This document shows, piece after piece, positions 1-9,144 of a DNA stretch of 64,000 bases. Position 1 is the stretch's first letter, and every line of letters starts with the position of its first letter. This stretch comes from Solimonas marina (GTDB taxonomy: Bacteria; Pseudomonadota; Gammaproteobacteria; Nevskiales; Nevskiaceae): NCBI RefSeq assembly GCF_012241385.1, contig NZ_JAAVXB010000003.1, positions 1-64,000 on the forward strand, given 5' to 3'. The notes beneath the pieces were generated by a model that made no database searches, was not told where the DNA came from, and saw only the letters and a program-made list of their open reading frames with translations. Position numbers and translations under genes: made by a program.

Positions 1-156
1 CGATTGCAACCCGATTTCAACGCGCGCTATCGGCGCCTGCGTCACGCCGGAAAGTGCGCCAAAGTCGCCATCACGGCATGCATGCGTGTCCTCATCACCC
101 GGCTCAACGCCATGGTCCGCGACCAGGCCGTATGGAAAATGAGCCCCGCCCCATAA
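1..156 (+). pseudogene. IS110-family transposase, C-terminal part (5' end outside window)
   Basis: An open frame enters from the left edge and stops at TAA 154-156, giving 51 residues. It contains RRLRHAGKCAKVAITACMR followed by LNAMVRDQAVW. This pattern (HAGK-x-x-KVA-x-TA-x-MR ... LNA-x-x-x-D) is the usual C-terminus of IS110-family DEDD/transposase_20 proteins. The 5' part is outside the window, so it may be an intact gene cut by the window edge rather than a true fragment. It differs from the IS110-type remnant at 30.1-30.7 kb, so the two belong to different subgroups. Confidence 0.7.
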
Positions 157-420
157 GACAGTTGCTCCTACAACGCTCTCCAGGTGTTTTGCGAATTCCC
201 CGAACCGTTCATGCCGAGTGCCGCGCGTAGCGCGGTGTATCGAGGCACGCGCAAGGTCCGGATCTGCAGCCGCCGCGACGACACAGTTGCTCCTACAAGG
301 GGGGCGCTTGTAGGAGCGGCGCAAGCCGCGACCTCCGCTCTAACCGTAACGACGCCCACTCGCTTCTGAATCCGCGCAATCTGCGTCATCTGCGGCTCCA
401 GTGCTGTTGCCGCCCGCGGC
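157..420. repeat. REP-rich spacer with two repeat families
   Basis: No gene is supported here. CTCCTACAAG (290-299) and CTTGTAGGAG (307-316) form a 10-bp inverted repeat. The second arm continues into GAGCGGCGCAAGCCGCGAC, the classic GTAG-type REP of xanthomonads and pseudomonads. A further half copy lies at 159-174. A different element, starting CCGTTCATGCCGAGTGCCGC and ending near CGAGGCACG (205-249), recurs in the 37-kb region. The sequence shows repeats next to an IS110 end and nothing else. Confidence 0.75.
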
Positions 421-1068
421 TCAAGTCTCCAGCAGCCCTGCACGCAGCGCGATCATCGCCAGCTGTGCCTGATTGTCGGCGCCGAGTTTCTGCTTGATGT
501 TGTACAGATGCGTGCCGACGGTGCGCGGCGACAGGTTCAGGGTTTCGGCGATGCCGTTGACCGAGCCCCCCTTGGCCAGCGCGACGAACACCTCGAACTC
601 GCGCGCCGACAGGATGTCGACCGGATTCTGCGTCGCCGACAGTTGTTGCAGCGCCATCTGCTGCGCGACGCGCGCCTCCATGTACATCTGACCGGCGGCG
701 ACCTGGCGGATCGTGCGGATCAGCTCGTCGGCGGCGCTGCGCTTGCTCAGATAGCCGCTGGCGCCGGCCTTGATCGCACGGCGCGGATGAATGCTGTCCT
801 CGTGCGCCGACAGCACCAGGATGCGCAGCCCGGCGTGTTTGGCGACCAGGCGCGCGATCGCCTCCAGGCCGCCGATGCCCGGCATCGACAGGTCCATGAC
901 GACCACGTCCGGTAGCGACGTCGCGCACTCGCGAATCGCGTCCTCGCCGGTATCGACTTCGGACACGACCTCGATGTCGTGCGTGTTCGACAGCAGCATA
1001 CGAAAGCCCATGCGCACGACGGCGTGGTCGTCGACGAGCATGACGCGAATCTTCTCGGCTTGGCTCAT
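421..1068 (-). CDS. NarL/LuxR-family response regulator, MoxX-like
   Basis: 215 residues. An N-terminal receiver domain carries acidic pair D13/D14, phosphoacceptor D59 (VVMDLSMPG) and conserved K109 (GYLSK). A C-terminal LuxR-type helix-turn-helix (about residues 151-213) contains LSAREFEVF and NGIAETLNLSPRTVGTHLYNI. The start MSQAEKIRVML was chosen because the receiver fold begins there; a longer in-frame extension is low-complexity readthrough of the kinase gene. It begins 7 bp after the sensor kinase gene stops and is surely its partner. Because it lies beside the divergent PQQ operon, a role in regulating PQQ or quinoprotein genes is inferred, not shown. Confidence 0.9.
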   Translation of the reverse strand: MSQAEKIRVMLVDDHAVVRMGFRMLLSNTHDIEVVSEVDTGEDAIRECATSLPDVVVMDLSMPGIGGLEAIARLVAKHAGLRILVLSAHEDSIHPRRAIKAGASGYLSKRSAADELIRTIRQVAAGQMYMEARVAQQMALQQLSATQNPVDILSAREFEVFVALAKGGSVNGIAETLNLSPRTVGTHLYNIKQKLGADNQAQLAMIALRAGLLET

Positions 1069-1075
1069 GGTCGGC

Positions 1076-2428
1076 TCAGTCGCGGCGGTCGGGTGTGCGC
1101 GGAATGTCGGCATGAATGCAGGTGCCGCCGTCGGCGACGCGCTCCACGTGCAGGTTGCCGCCGAGTCCTTGCACGCGCTCGCGCATGCCCAGCAGGCCGT
1201 TGCGACCGGAGTCGCGCAGACGCTCGTCGGCGATGCCGACGCCATCATCGCAGACCTGCAGCGTTACGGTGCCGGGCTGGACGTCGAGGATCAGCCCCAC
1301 CTGCGTCGCTCGTGCATGGCGCGCGGCGTTGGTGACAGCCTCCTGGGCGATGCGAAACAGCGCGATCTCGATTTCGTCGCCGAGTCGCGGCACGTCGGCC
1401 GGCGCCCGCAGCGTGATCCGCAGCCCGGGATAGAGCGCGCGCCATTCGCTGACGGCTTCGTCGAGCGTGTCGGCCAGCCCCATCTGCTCCAGCGCCATCG
1501 GTCGCAGCCGGCGGATGATGCGGTGCACGGCATCGTAGATCTGCGCGGCGGAGCCGACGATCGCGCAATTGGCTTCCTCGGTCTGCGGGTCGCGCCCGGC
1601 GGCGCGGGTCGCGGTGGCCTGCGCCAGCGTCTGGATCGCGGTCAGGTGCTGACCCAGCTCGTCGTGCAGTTCGCGCGCCAGTACCCGCCGTTCTTCTTCG
1701 AGGTGCGACTGGATCAGCTGCGTGAACTGGCGATTCTCGGCCAGCTCGCGCTCGGCGGCGACGCTGCGCTGTAGATCGGTGAGCATGCGGTTGAAGCCGT
1801 CGCCGATGATCTGCAGCTCAGGCAGCGCGTAGTGCGGCAGGCGCACCGACAGATCGCCGCTGCCGGCTTGAACGAGGCCGCGCACCACCGATTGCACCGG
1901 TCGCAGCGAGCGGCTGACCACGGTATAGAGCAGCACGTTGACGAGCACGAAGAAGCCGATCGCCAGCCACGCGAACTTGCTCAGGTTGTCCCAGGCATCG
2001 AGCACGCTGCGCGACGCGTCCGGCACGATCTCGACGACGAAGCTGTCGGCGCGCAGCCGCGCCGTCGACAGGGTCGGTCCCACCAGGCGCGTGAACCAGG
2101 CCGGCGCACTGCGCCCGGCCTTGTAGGTTGAAGGCGGCGAGACGTAGACGCGCTTGCCGTGCGGATCGATCAGGCGAATCTCGTTGGCGCGCACACGGCC
2201 CAGGCCCTGCAGGAAGTCCTGTACCGTCGCCTGCTGCTGCAGGCCGTACGAGAACAGCCGGCTGCTGAACAGTACCGCCGCCATCATCTGCGCGGTGACG
2301 CGGTTCGACGCGCTGATCTCCTCGCGGATCTGATCGCGCGTCTGCTCGATCAGCAAATAGGCGCTGGCGACGATGAACAACAGCGTCAGCCCGGTCACCA
2401 GCAGATGGATGCGCGCGCGCAGGCTCAT
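1076..2428 (-). CDS. Sensor histidine kinase with LapD/MoxY-type periplasmic domain
   Basis: 450 residues. Membrane segments at about 8-27 and 152-172 bracket a roughly 120-residue periplasmic part resembling the LapD/MoxY N-terminal domain. A HAMP linker follows (172-224), then a HisKA_3 dimerisation helix with H255 in RELHDELGQH and a HATPase domain with N367, DDGVGIA and GLLGMRERV. MoxY-type kinases control methanol/quinoprotein genes in methylotrophs, and here the kinase sits one gene away from a pqq operon. The ATG overlaps the stop of pip by 4 bp (ATGA), so pip, kinase and regulator should be one transcript. The ligand is unknown. Confidence 0.9.
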   Translation of the reverse strand: MSLRARIHLLVTGLTLLFIVASAYLLIEQTRDQIREEISASNRVTAQMMAAVLFSSRLFSYGLQQQATVQDFLQGLGRVRANEIRLIDPHGKRVYVSPPSTYKAGRSAPAWFTRLVGPTLSTARLRADSFVVEIVPDASRSVLDAWDNLSKFAWLAIGFFVLVNVLLYTVVSRSLRPVQSVVRGLVQAGSGDLSVRLPHYALPELQIIGDGFNRMLTDLQRSVAAERELAENRQFTQLIQSHLEEERRVLARELHDELGQHLTAIQTLAQATATRAAGRDPQTEEANCAIVGSAAQIYDAVHRIIRRLRPMALEQMGLADTLDEAVSEWRALYPGLRITLRAPADVPRLGDEIEIALFRIAQEAVTNAARHARATQVGLILDVQPGTVTLQVCDDGVGIADERLRDSGRNGLLGMRERVQGLGGNLHVERVADGGTCIHADIPRTPDRRD

Positions 2429-3387
2429 GGCCGGGCCTCGCGCAGCCTGTCCATCACGCCGACCAGCGCGCTGCGCAGCGCCGGCTCGAAGGCGCTGTGG
2501 CCGGCGCAGACCCACTGCAGGCGCGCATGCGGCAGGCGCTGCGCCAGTTCCCAGGCGCTGACCGGCGGGCACACCACGTCGAGCGTGCCCTGCACGATGT
2601 CGATCGGCACGTCCGGCAGCGCGTCGGCGGCGTCCAGCAGTTCGCCGTCCTGCAGGAAGAAGTCGTGCGCCATGTAGTGCATGTAAACCCGAGTGCGTGC
2701 GGCCAGCGGATCGCCGATCGGTGTCGGCGGCTTGCCCTGCGTCAGTGCCATCGCCTCGGCCTCCATCGTCAGCCAGGCGCTGGCGGCGGCGCGCGCGTCG
2801 GCGGGTTCGCCGTGCAACACGGTCTGTGCGCAGCGCTGCGCCAAAGCGCCACCGCGGGCGCTGGTTTCATCGGCAAAGCCCAACGCCTGCGCCAGCCCCT
2901 GCCAGGCTTGCGGCACGAACGCACGCAGGCCACAGGCGAAGGCGTCGACTTCGCTGCGGCGCGCCAGGAACACCCCACGCAGCACCAGCGCCCGCACCGG
3001 CGTCGGGTGGCGCCGCGCATAGTCGAGCGCCACGGTCGAACCCCAGGAGCCGCCGAACACGATCCACCGCGCGATGCCCAGATGCGCGCGCAGCCGTTCG
3101 AGATCGGCGCTCAGATCGGCGGTCGTGTTCGCGTCCAGTCGCGCTGCCGGCCGGCTGCGGCCGCAACCACGCTGGTCGAACAACACGATGCGGTAATGCT
3201 GCGGATCGAAGAAGCGGCGGTGCTCGGCCACACAGCCGCTGCCGGGGCCGCCGTGCACGAACACCACGGGCTGGCCGTGCGCGGCGCCGCAGCTTTCCCA
3301 ATAGACCTCGTGGCCGTCGCCGACGGCCAGCCAGCCGTGCGCGTGCGGCTCGATCGGCGGGTACAACGGACGGTCCGGTTCACTCAT
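2425..3387 (-). CDS. pip: Proline iminopeptidase (alpha/beta hydrolase, S33)
   Basis: 320 residues, the usual size for the family. It removes N-terminal proline from peptides in the cytoplasm. HGGPGSG (45-51) forms the oxyanion region, GGSWGS gives nucleophile S114, TLDVVCPP carries the acid and CAGHSAF the histidine. The start MSEPDRPLYPP fits family starts. It is the first gene of the minus-strand operon with the two-component system. A peptidase next to pqq genes is suggestive because the PqqA peptide must be trimmed after crosslinking, but the known PQQ proteases are of other families, so this link is only inference. Confidence 0.9.
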   Translation of the reverse strand: MSEPDRPLYPPIEPHAHGWLAVGDGHEVYWESCGAAHGQPVVFVHGGPGSGCVAEHRRFFDPQHYRIVLFDQRGCGRSRPAARLDANTTADLSADLERLRAHLGIARWIVFGGSWGSTVALDYARRHPTPVRALVLRGVFLARRSEVDAFACGLRAFVPQAWQGLAQALGFADETSARGGALAQRCAQTVLHGEPADARAAASAWLTMEAEAMALTQGKPPTPIGDPLAARTRVYMHYMAHDFFLQDGELLDAADALPDVPIDIVQGTLDVVCPPVSAWELAQRLPHARLQWVCAGHSAFEPALRSALVGVMDRLREARP

Positions 3388-3586
3388 GCGAGGCTCGTGG
3401 CAGATGCGGGCGCCACCATACCGCAGCCGTCTGCGCCGCCGCGCACAGCTCATGATTTTCATGAGGTGCGATCGCGCGCAATCGCGATAGCCAGCAGCGG
3501 CCGGCGACGCGCAGCATCGAATCAGGCCGGGCATTCGCGCGGCCGGCCGCCACCGGCGGTCTCACAACGTCAACGAGGAGCTTTGC
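3388..3586. promoter_or_regulatory. Divergent promoter region between pip and pqqA
   Basis: The 199-bp gap feeds pip leftward and pqqA rightward. It holds TCATGATTTTCATGA (3450-3464), two TCATGA palindromes around TTT, a plausible dimeric regulator site. GAGGAG (3575-3580) is a strong ribosome binding site for pqqA. No confident -35/-10 pair was found, so the promoter could rely on an activator. Confidence 0.4.
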
Positions 3587-3661
3587 ATGGCCTGGACCAA
3601 ACCCGCTGCCGTCGATCTGCGTTACGGCTTCGAAATCAACCTGTACATCTCGGCACGCTGA
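3587..3661 (+). CDS. pqqA: Coenzyme PQQ precursor peptide PqqA
   Basis: A 24-residue peptide, ATG to TGA, behind GAGGAG at 7-bp spacing. It shows the invariant E-x3-Y pair (E16 and Y20 in FEINLYI) that PqqE joins by a C-C bond, and the typical N-terminus MAWTKP. It is the substrate scaffold for pyrroloquinoline quinone. The gene is too short for normal gene callers. It opens the pqq operon, 91 bp before pqqC. Confidence 0.97.
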   Translation: MAWTKPAAVDLRYGFEINLYISAR

Positions 3662-3752
3662 GAAGGCGGCGCGAACCGGCCCCGGCCGCGGTTTCTTCCC
3701 GCCGCGGTCGCCCGGTTCGCCCGTTGCCGAACCATCCCGCACAGGCCGCACC

Positions 3753-4481
3753 ATGTACGCCGAACCCGCGCCGCCGTGGAGTCGCCCAGCCTTCGAAGAG
3801 CAGCTTCGCGGCAAGTCGACGAGCTACCACATCCATCATCCGTTTCACGTGATGATGGCCGAAGGCCGCCTGACGCCCGCGCAGCTGCGCGGCTGGGTCG
3901 CCAACCGCTTCTATTACCAGATCAGCATCCCGCGCAAGGACGCGGCGATCCTGTCGAATTGCCCGGATCGCGAAGTTCGTCGCGAATGGGCGCAGCGCAT
4001 TCTCGATCACGACGGTTATGGCGATGACGACGGCGGCATCGAGGCCTGGATCGGGCTCGGTCAGGCGGTCGGCCTGAGTCGTGACGACGTCACGTCGCTG
4101 CGCTACGTCGTCCCGGCGGCGCGCTTCGCGGTCGACGCCTACGTCAATTTCGCCCGGCAGGCGAGCTGGCAGGAGGCCGTCGCGTCCAGTCTCACTGAGC
4201 TGTTCGCCCCGCATATCCATCAGCAGCGCATCGACACCTGGCCGCAGCACTACCCGTGGGTCGACGTCGAAGGCCTGCGCTATTTCAAGAGCCGGCTGAC
4301 GCAGGCGCGCCGCGACGTGCAGCACGGCCTGCATCTGACGCTCGACTATTTCAGCCGCTCGCGCGAGTTGCAGGAGCGCGCGCTGGACATCCTGCAGTTC
4401 AAGCTCGACGTGCTGTGGGCGCTGGCCGACGCCATCATGCTCAGCCAATGCGAGATCGAGATCAAAGGGCCGAAGGCATGA
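3753..4481 (+). CDS. pqqC: Pyrroloquinoline-quinone synthase PqqC
   Basis: 242 residues, close to the normal 250. It carries out the last step, ring closure and eight-electron oxidation of AHQQ to PQQ using oxygen without metal. Family signatures are present: [15 protein letters not shown] near the N-terminus, [19 protein letters not shown] and [17 protein letters not shown]. It directly follows pqqA here, with pqqB moved to the end. The stop overlaps the pqqD start (ATGA), indicating translational coupling. Confidence 0.97.
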   Translation: MYAEPAPPWSRPAFEEQLRGKSTSYHIHHPFHVMMAEGRLTPAQLRGWVANRFYYQISIPRKDAAILSNCPDREVRREWAQRILDHDGYGDDDGGIEAWIGLGQAVGLSRDDVTSLRYVVPAARFAVDAYVNFARQASWQEAVASSLTELFAPHIHQQRIDTWPQHYPWVDVEGLRYFKSRLTQARRDVQHGLHLTLDYFSRSRELQERALDILQFKLDVLWALADAIMLSQCEIEIKGPKA

Positions 4482-4750
4482 GCGTCGCCGCCGATCAGGT
4501 CTACACGGTGGCGCGCCTGTTCCGTCTGCAATGGGAGCCGGCGCAGAACGCCTGGGTGCTGCTCTATCCGGAAGGCATGGTGCAGCTCAACCAGAGCGCC
4601 GGCGAAATCATGAAGCGGCTCGACGGCACGCGCACGCTGGCCGACGTCACCGCCGGCTGCGAGGCAGACTTCGCCACCACCGGCTTGCTCGACGATGTGC
4701 TCGGCTTCGTCGCCGGCGCCGTCGAACAGGGTTGGGTGCGCCGTGTCTGA
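4478..4750 (+). CDS. pqqD: PQQ biosynthesis peptide chaperone PqqD
   Basis: 90 residues, the standard size. PqqD binds PqqA and delivers it to PqqE. Family features seen are R/F[18 protein letters not shown], LNQSAGEI and a C-terminal acidic/hydrophobic helix. The ATG at 4478 overlaps the pqqC stop by 4 bp. The next gene starts at GTG 4743 before this stop, so pqqC-D-E are tightly coupled. Confidence 0.96.
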   Translation: MSVAADQVYTVARLFRLQWEPAQNAWVLLYPEGMVQLNQSAGEIMKRLDGTRTLADVTAGCEADFATTGLLDDVLGFVAGAVEQGWVRRV

Positions 4751-5942
4751 GCGGCGCGACGTCGGCCCGCCGCTGTGGCTGCTGGCCGAGCTGACCTACC
4801 GCTGCCCACTGCATTGCGTGTTCTGCTACAACCCGGTCGACTACGCCGGGCAGGGCGCCGAGCTGAGCACCGACGACTGGAAGCGCGTGCTGCGTGAAGG
4901 TCGCGCGCTCGGTGCCGCGCAGCTCGGCCTGTCGGGCGGCGAACCGCTGCTGCGCGACGACCTCGAAGCGATCGTGCGCGAGGCCCGCCAGCTCGGCTAC
5001 TACATCAACCTGCTGACCTCCGGCGTCGGCCTCACCGAGACGCGCATTGCCGCGTTGCGCGACGCCGGTCTCGATCACATCCAGCTGTCGTTCCAGGACT
5101 CGACCCGGGAAATGAACGATTTCCTGTCGAGCACGCGCACCTTCGATCTGAAGAACCGCGTCGCACAGTTGATCAAGCAGTACGACTACCCGATGGTGCT
5201 GAACTGCGTGCTGCATCGCTACAACATCGACCATGTGCAGCAGATTCTCGAAATGGCCGAGGCGATGGGCGCCGAATACGTCGAGCTGGCCAACACGCAG
5301 TACTACTCCTGGGCTTATCTGAATCGCGAGCAGCTGATGCCGACGCGCGAGCAGGTCGAACGCGCCGAAGCGGTCACCGACGCCTATCGCGAGAAAGTGA
5401 AGGCCCGCATGCGGCTGTTCTTCGTGCCGCCGGATTACCACGGGTCCAGACCCAAGAAGTGCACCAACGGTTGGGGTCAGGTGTTCATGACCGTGCGCGC
5501 CGACGGCAGCGTCCTGCCCTGTCACACCGCCGGCATGCTGCCCGGCCTCGAATTTCCGAACGTGCGCGAGCACAGCCTGGCCTGGGCCTGGTACGACTCG
5601 CCGGGCTTCAACCGCTTCCGCGGCACTGCCTGGATGAAGGAGCCGTGCCGCAGTTGTCCGGAGCAGGAGAAAGATCTTGGTGGTTGTCGCTGCCAGGCGT
5701 GGATGATGACTGGCGACGCCGAAGCCGCCGATCCGGTTTGCGACCGTTCGCCGCATCATGCCCAGGTCACCGACATGGTCGCCGCGGCCGGTACGCCGGC
5801 CGTCATCGAACGGCCCGTCGTATTCCGCACCGACCGCACGTCGCGCGCATTGATCGACGAGCGCGTCGCCGGCACCCCGACGGCCGATCGTGCGCGCCTG
5901 TTCGAGCCGGCGCTGATTGCCGACTGCGGAGGCGAACGGTGA
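4743..5942 (+). CDS. pqqE: PqqA peptide cyclase PqqE (radical SAM/SPASM)
   Basis: 399 residues. The radical SAM cluster motif is C21-x3-C25-x2-C28 (RCPLHCVFCYNP). A C-terminal SPASM region carries auxiliary Fe-S cysteines (KKCTNGW, LPCHTAGM, PCRSCPEQ, GGCRCQAW, DPVCDRS). It forms the Glu-Tyr crosslink in PqqA. GTG at 4743 is preferred because it gives [21 protein letters not shown], matching family starts, and overlaps pqqD by 8 bp. An upstream ATG at 4695 would add an unconvincing extension. It ends 4 bp inside pqqB. Confidence 0.96.
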   Translation: MSERRDVGPPLWLLAELTYRCPLHCVFCYNPVDYAGQGAELSTDDWKRVLREGRALGAAQLGLSGGEPLLRDDLEAIVREARQLGYYINLLTSGVGLTETRIAALRDAGLDHIQLSFQDSTREMNDFLSSTRTFDLKNRVAQLIKQYDYPMVLNCVLHRYNIDHVQQILEMAEAMGAEYVELANTQYYSWAYLNREQLMPTREQVERAEAVTDAYREKVKARMRLFFVPPDYHGSRPKKCTNGWGQVFMTVRADGSVLPCHTAGMLPGLEFPNVREHSLAWAWYDSPGFNRFRGTAWMKEPCRSCPEQEKDLGGCRCQAWMMTGDAEAADPVCDRSPHHAQVTDMVAAAGTPAVIERPVVFRTDRTSRALIDERVAGTPTADRARLFEPALIADCGGER

Positions 5943-6853
5943 AGGCCGTGATCCTCGGTGCCGCCGCCGGCGGCGGCTTCCCGCAATGGAACTCCAATGC
6001 CGCCGGCTGCCGCCGTGCGCGGTCCGGCGATCCGGCCGCGCCGGTGCGCACGCAGGCCTCGGTCGCGGTCAGCGCCGACGGCGAACACTGGTTCCTGCTC
6101 AATGCCTCGCCCGATCTGCGCCAGCAGATCGAGGCGAACCCGGTGCTGCATCCGCAGCACGGGCTGCGTTCGACGCCGATCGCCGGGGTGCTGCTCAGCG
6201 GCGGCGACGTCGATGCGATCGCCGGCTTGCTCAATCTACGCGAACGGCAGCCGCTGACGGTTTACGCCGACGCGTCGGTGCAGGGCATTCTCGACGCCAA
6301 TCCGATCTTCCGCGTGTTGGCCGACGACGTCGTTGCACGCCAGACCGTCACGCTCGACACGCCGTTCGCGCTGCAACTGCCCGACGGCCGACCGTCCGGG
6401 CTGGAGGCGGAGCTGTTCGCCGTGCCCGGCAAGGTGCCGCTCTATGCCGAAACCTCGGACGAACTGCCGGCGCTGGTCGAAGACGGGCGCACGGTCGGCG
6501 TGCGCATCAGCAGTGCCGAGCGCACGCTGTTCTTCATTCCCGGCTGCGCGGCGATGAGTCCGCGCCTCGCCGAACGCCTGCAGGGCGCCGAGCTGGTGCT
6601 GTTCGACGGCACGTTGTACCGCGACGACGAAATGGTTCGCGCCGGACTCGGCCACAAGACCGGCATGCGCATGGGCCATATGAGCCTGTCCGGGCCGGGC
6701 GGCACGATGGCGGCGTTCGCGCCGCTGAACGTGCAGCGCAAGGTGCTGATCCACATCAACAACTCCAACCCCGTGCTGCTCGCCGACAGTGCCGAGCGCG
6801 CCACCGTCGAAGCGGCGGGCTGGGCTGTTGGTTACGACGGGATGGCCTTGTAG
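5939..6853 (+). CDS. pqqB: PQQ biosynthesis protein PqqB (metallo-beta-lactamase fold)
   Basis: 304 residues from GTG 5939, preceded by GGAGG; the start overlaps pqqE (GTGA). The N-terminus MKAVILGAAAGGGFPQWN and the motif GHKTGMRMGHMSLSGPGG are diagnostic. PqqB hydroxylates the crosslinked tyrosine of the intermediate, as known from family work. Its position last in the operon (A-C-D-E-B) departs from the common pqqABCDE order. A bidirectional terminator follows. Confidence 0.95.
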   Translation: MKAVILGAAAGGGFPQWNSNAAGCRRARSGDPAAPVRTQASVAVSADGEHWFLLNASPDLRQQIEANPVLHPQHGLRSTPIAGVLLSGGDVDAIAGLLNLRERQPLTVYADASVQGILDANPIFRVLADDVVARQTVTLDTPFALQLPDGRPSGLEAELFAVPGKVPLYAETSDELPALVEDGRTVGVRISSAERTLFFIPGCAAMSPRLAERLQGAELVLFDGTLYRDDEMVRAGLGHKTGMRMGHMSLSGPGGTMAAFAPLNVQRKVLIHINNSNPVLLADSAERATVEAAGWAVGYDGMAL

Positions 6854-6864
6854 CGGATCACGCG

Positions 6865-6900
6865 CACAAAAAAGCCGGGCATCAGCCCGGCTTTTTTGTG
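6865..6900. terminator. Bidirectional rho-independent terminator
   Basis: GCCGGGC-ATCA-GCCCGGC is flanked by A6 on the left and T6 on the right (6868-6897), and the pairing extends through CAC/GTG. It ends pqqB on the plus strand and the convergent DAHP synthase on the minus strand. Confidence 0.95.
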
Positions 6901-6909
6901 CGGCAGCGC

Positions 6910-7977
6910 TCAGGCCGAGCGCGCGTGACGCAAACGGCGCTGCTCGACGCTGTTGGCGAGGTGGCGCAGCAGCTCGGTGGTGTCGTCCCAGTGGATGCAG
7001 GCGTCGGTGATCGACTTGCCGTAGCTCATGTCGGGGCCGGCGTCCTGGCGGCCTTCCTGCAGATGCGATTCGATCATCACGCCGATGATGCGCTCGTCGC
7101 CGCCGGCGATCTGATGCGCGATGTCCTGGCCGACGACGATCTGCCGCTTGTGCTGCTTGCTCGAATTGGCGTGACTGCAGTCGATCATGACCTGCGGCCG
7201 CAGACCGGCCTTGGTCAGACCGGCGCAGGCCGCGTCGACGCTCTTGGCGTCGTAGTTGGTGCCGGAGCTGCCGCCGCGCAGGATGACGTGGCAGTCCTCG
7301 TTGCCGGTGGTCTCGAAAATGCCGACCTGGCCGTGCGCGTTCAGCGACAGGAAGCGATGCGGGTGCTTGGCCGACATCACCGCATCGACCGCGACCTTGA
7401 CCGAACCCTCGGTGCCGTTCTTGAAGCCGACCGGGCACGACAGTGCCGACGCCAGCTCGCGATGCAGCTGCGATTCGGTGGTGCGCGCGCCGATCGCGCC
7501 CCAGGCGACGAGGTCGGTGAGGTATTGCGGCGTCAGGATGTCGAGGTATTCGACACCGGCCGGGATGCCCATTTCGTTGAGCTGCAGCAACAGCTGCCGG
7601 CCGAGGCGCAGGCCCTTGTTGATGTCGAAGCTGTCGTTGAGGTCCGGATCGTTGATCAGGCCCTTCCAGCCGACCGTGGTGCGCGGCTTCTCGAAGTAGA
7701 CACGCATGACGATCAGCAGATGCTTGTCGAGCTGCGCGCGCAGGGCCTTCAGGCGGCTCGCGTACTCGAGCGCGGCCTTCGGGTCATGGATCGAGCACGG
7801 GCCGACGATCACCAGCAGGCGATCATCGCGGCCATGCAGCACGTCCTGGATTTCGCGGCGGGCGTCGAACGTGGTCTGTTGCGCCAGTTCGCTGGCCGGC
7901 AGCTCGGACTGCACCTCAGCCGGCGTCGACACCGGGCTGATCGACTTGATTCGCGTATTTTCGGTAACCAGACGCAT
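6910..7977 (-). CDS. aroG: 3-deoxy-7-phosphoheptulonate synthase, class I
   Basis: 355 residues. It condenses PEP and erythrose 4-phosphate in the first step of the shikimate pathway. Motifs GPCSIHDP, MRVYFEKPRTTVGWKG, GARTTESQ, GFKNGTEG and DCSHANS are those of the AroF/G/H family. The start MRLVTENTRIKS (7977) is preferred over one nine residues upstream because AGGTG lies at a proper distance. Which feedback type (Phe, Tyr, Trp) cannot be told reliably. It is monocistronic and convergent with pqqB. Confidence 0.94.
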   Translation of the reverse strand: MRLVTENTRIKSISPVSTPAEVQSELPASELAQQTTFDARREIQDVLHGRDDRLLVIVGPCSIHDPKAALEYASRLKALRAQLDKHLLIVMRVYFEKPRTTVGWKGLINDPDLNDSFDINKGLRLGRQLLLQLNEMGIPAGVEYLDILTPQYLTDLVAWGAIGARTTESQLHRELASALSCPVGFKNGTEGSVKVAVDAVMSAKHPHRFLSLNAHGQVGIFETTGNEDCHVILRGGSSGTNYDAKSVDAACAGLTKAGLRPQVMIDCSHANSSKQHKRQIVVGQDIAHQIAGGDERIIGVMIESHLQEGRQDAGPDMSYGKSITDACIHWDDTTELLRHLANSVEQRRLRHARSA

Positions 7978-8107
7978 GACAACACCTGCTTTTGAAGCGC
8001 GCAACGGGGTCGGGATGCTAACAGGTTCAGCCCGTCATTTGGGTGTTTCCCCCGTAGCGCCGCGGCAGGCACAATCGTTCACATTATTCGTATTTGGGGG
8101 AGTTTCG

Positions 8108-9076
8108 ATGCCGTTTCCGAGCCGCCGGATCCTGTTGTCTGGCCTCTGCGCCGTCCTGGTCAGCCCGCTCGCCGCGGCAGCCGACGACGCGCCTTTCGTC
8201 TTCGGCACCTTCAATCAGGCGACGCTGGCGCGTTTCGCGCCGCTGCCGACGCCGCAGGCCGACAGCACCGGCAGCGGCTACCGCGTCGCGGTCGACTGGA
8301 GCAATGAATACGTCGCCGACGAGAACGGCCAGGAGACGGTGCTGCTCGACGGCGAAAGCCTGCGCCTCGGCCTGAGCGGCAGGGTTGCGGTTGGTTCATG
8401 GTTGTTCGGTGCCGAACTGCCGCTGCTGTTCAACGGCGGCGGCGTGCTCGACGGCCTGATCGAGAACTGGCACAGCTGGTTCAGCCTGCCCAACGGCGGC
8501 CGCGAGGAGCGGCCGCACGGCAAGTACACGTTCCGCTACACCGACAACGGCCAGACCCTGCTCGATGTCGAGCACGGTCATGACGGCATCGGCGATGCGC
8601 GCCTGTTCGCGGCGCGCTGCAACGACAGCGGCGGTTGTCTGCGCACGATGCTGCAGTTGCCGACCGGCAATGCCGACGATCTGCTCGGTGGCGGCCTCGG
8701 TGCCGCGGCCTGGTACGAGCAGGGCTTTCGCGCCAAGACGCTGGGCCCGTGGAGCGGCGCGCTGGCGGCTGGCGTCAGCGGCGTGCACGGCAGCGGCCCG
8801 CTCAAGGATCGTCAGGAACATTTCATTCCGTTCGGTTGGGCGTCGCTCGGTTATTCCTTGACGTCGTGGCTGGACGCCGGTGCGCAGTTCTACCTGCACG
8901 CGCCGCTGTACAAGGACTCCGACCTCGACACGCTGTCTCGGGTTGGCGGCCAGTTGTCGTTCGGTTTTCGCGCACGCAGTGCGTCCGGGATATCGACCTG
9001 GCTCGGCATCCAGGAAGACCTGATCACCGAATCGTCGCCGGACTTTTCGATCCACATCGCCGCCGACTTCCACTGA
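8108..9076 (+). CDS. DUF3187 family outer-membrane-like protein
   Basis: 322 residues with a signal peptide (cleavage near LAAAA-DDA, residue 24). The rest is rich in alternating strands with aromatic ends (GSWLFGAELPLLFNGGG, GLGAAAWYEQGF, QLSFGFRAR) and ends IHIAADFH, which suggests a beta-barrel. It resembles the DUF3187 family, whose function is unknown. The start was chosen at the signal peptide and follows TTTGGGGGAG. It is divergent from aroG with about 130 bp between. Confidence 0.7.
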   Translation: MPFPSRRILLSGLCAVLVSPLAAAADDAPFVFGTFNQATLARFAPLPTPQADSTGSGYRVAVDWSNEYVADENGQETVLLDGESLRLGLSGRVAVGSWLFGAELPLLFNGGGVLDGLIENWHSWFSLPNGGREERPHGKYTFRYTDNGQTLLDVEHGHDGIGDARLFAARCNDSGGCLRTMLQLPTGNADDLLGGGLGAAAWYEQGFRAKTLGPWSGALAAGVSGVHGSGPLKDRQEHFIPFGWASLGYSLTSWLDAGAQFYLHAPLYKDSDLDTLSRVGGQLSFGFRARSASGISTWLGIQEDLITESSPDFSIHIAADFH

Positions 9077-9144
9077 GGATCACCAGCGCCATCCCCAAAA
9101 CCGGGCGCCGCACGCGGCCGCCGATTGGCGCAGAATAGAGCCGA

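Noticed and set aside
3587-6853. A novel RiPP cluster (peptide plus radical SAM)
   Set aside because: The peptide, PqqD, PqqE, PqqC and PqqB are all standard PQQ proteins.
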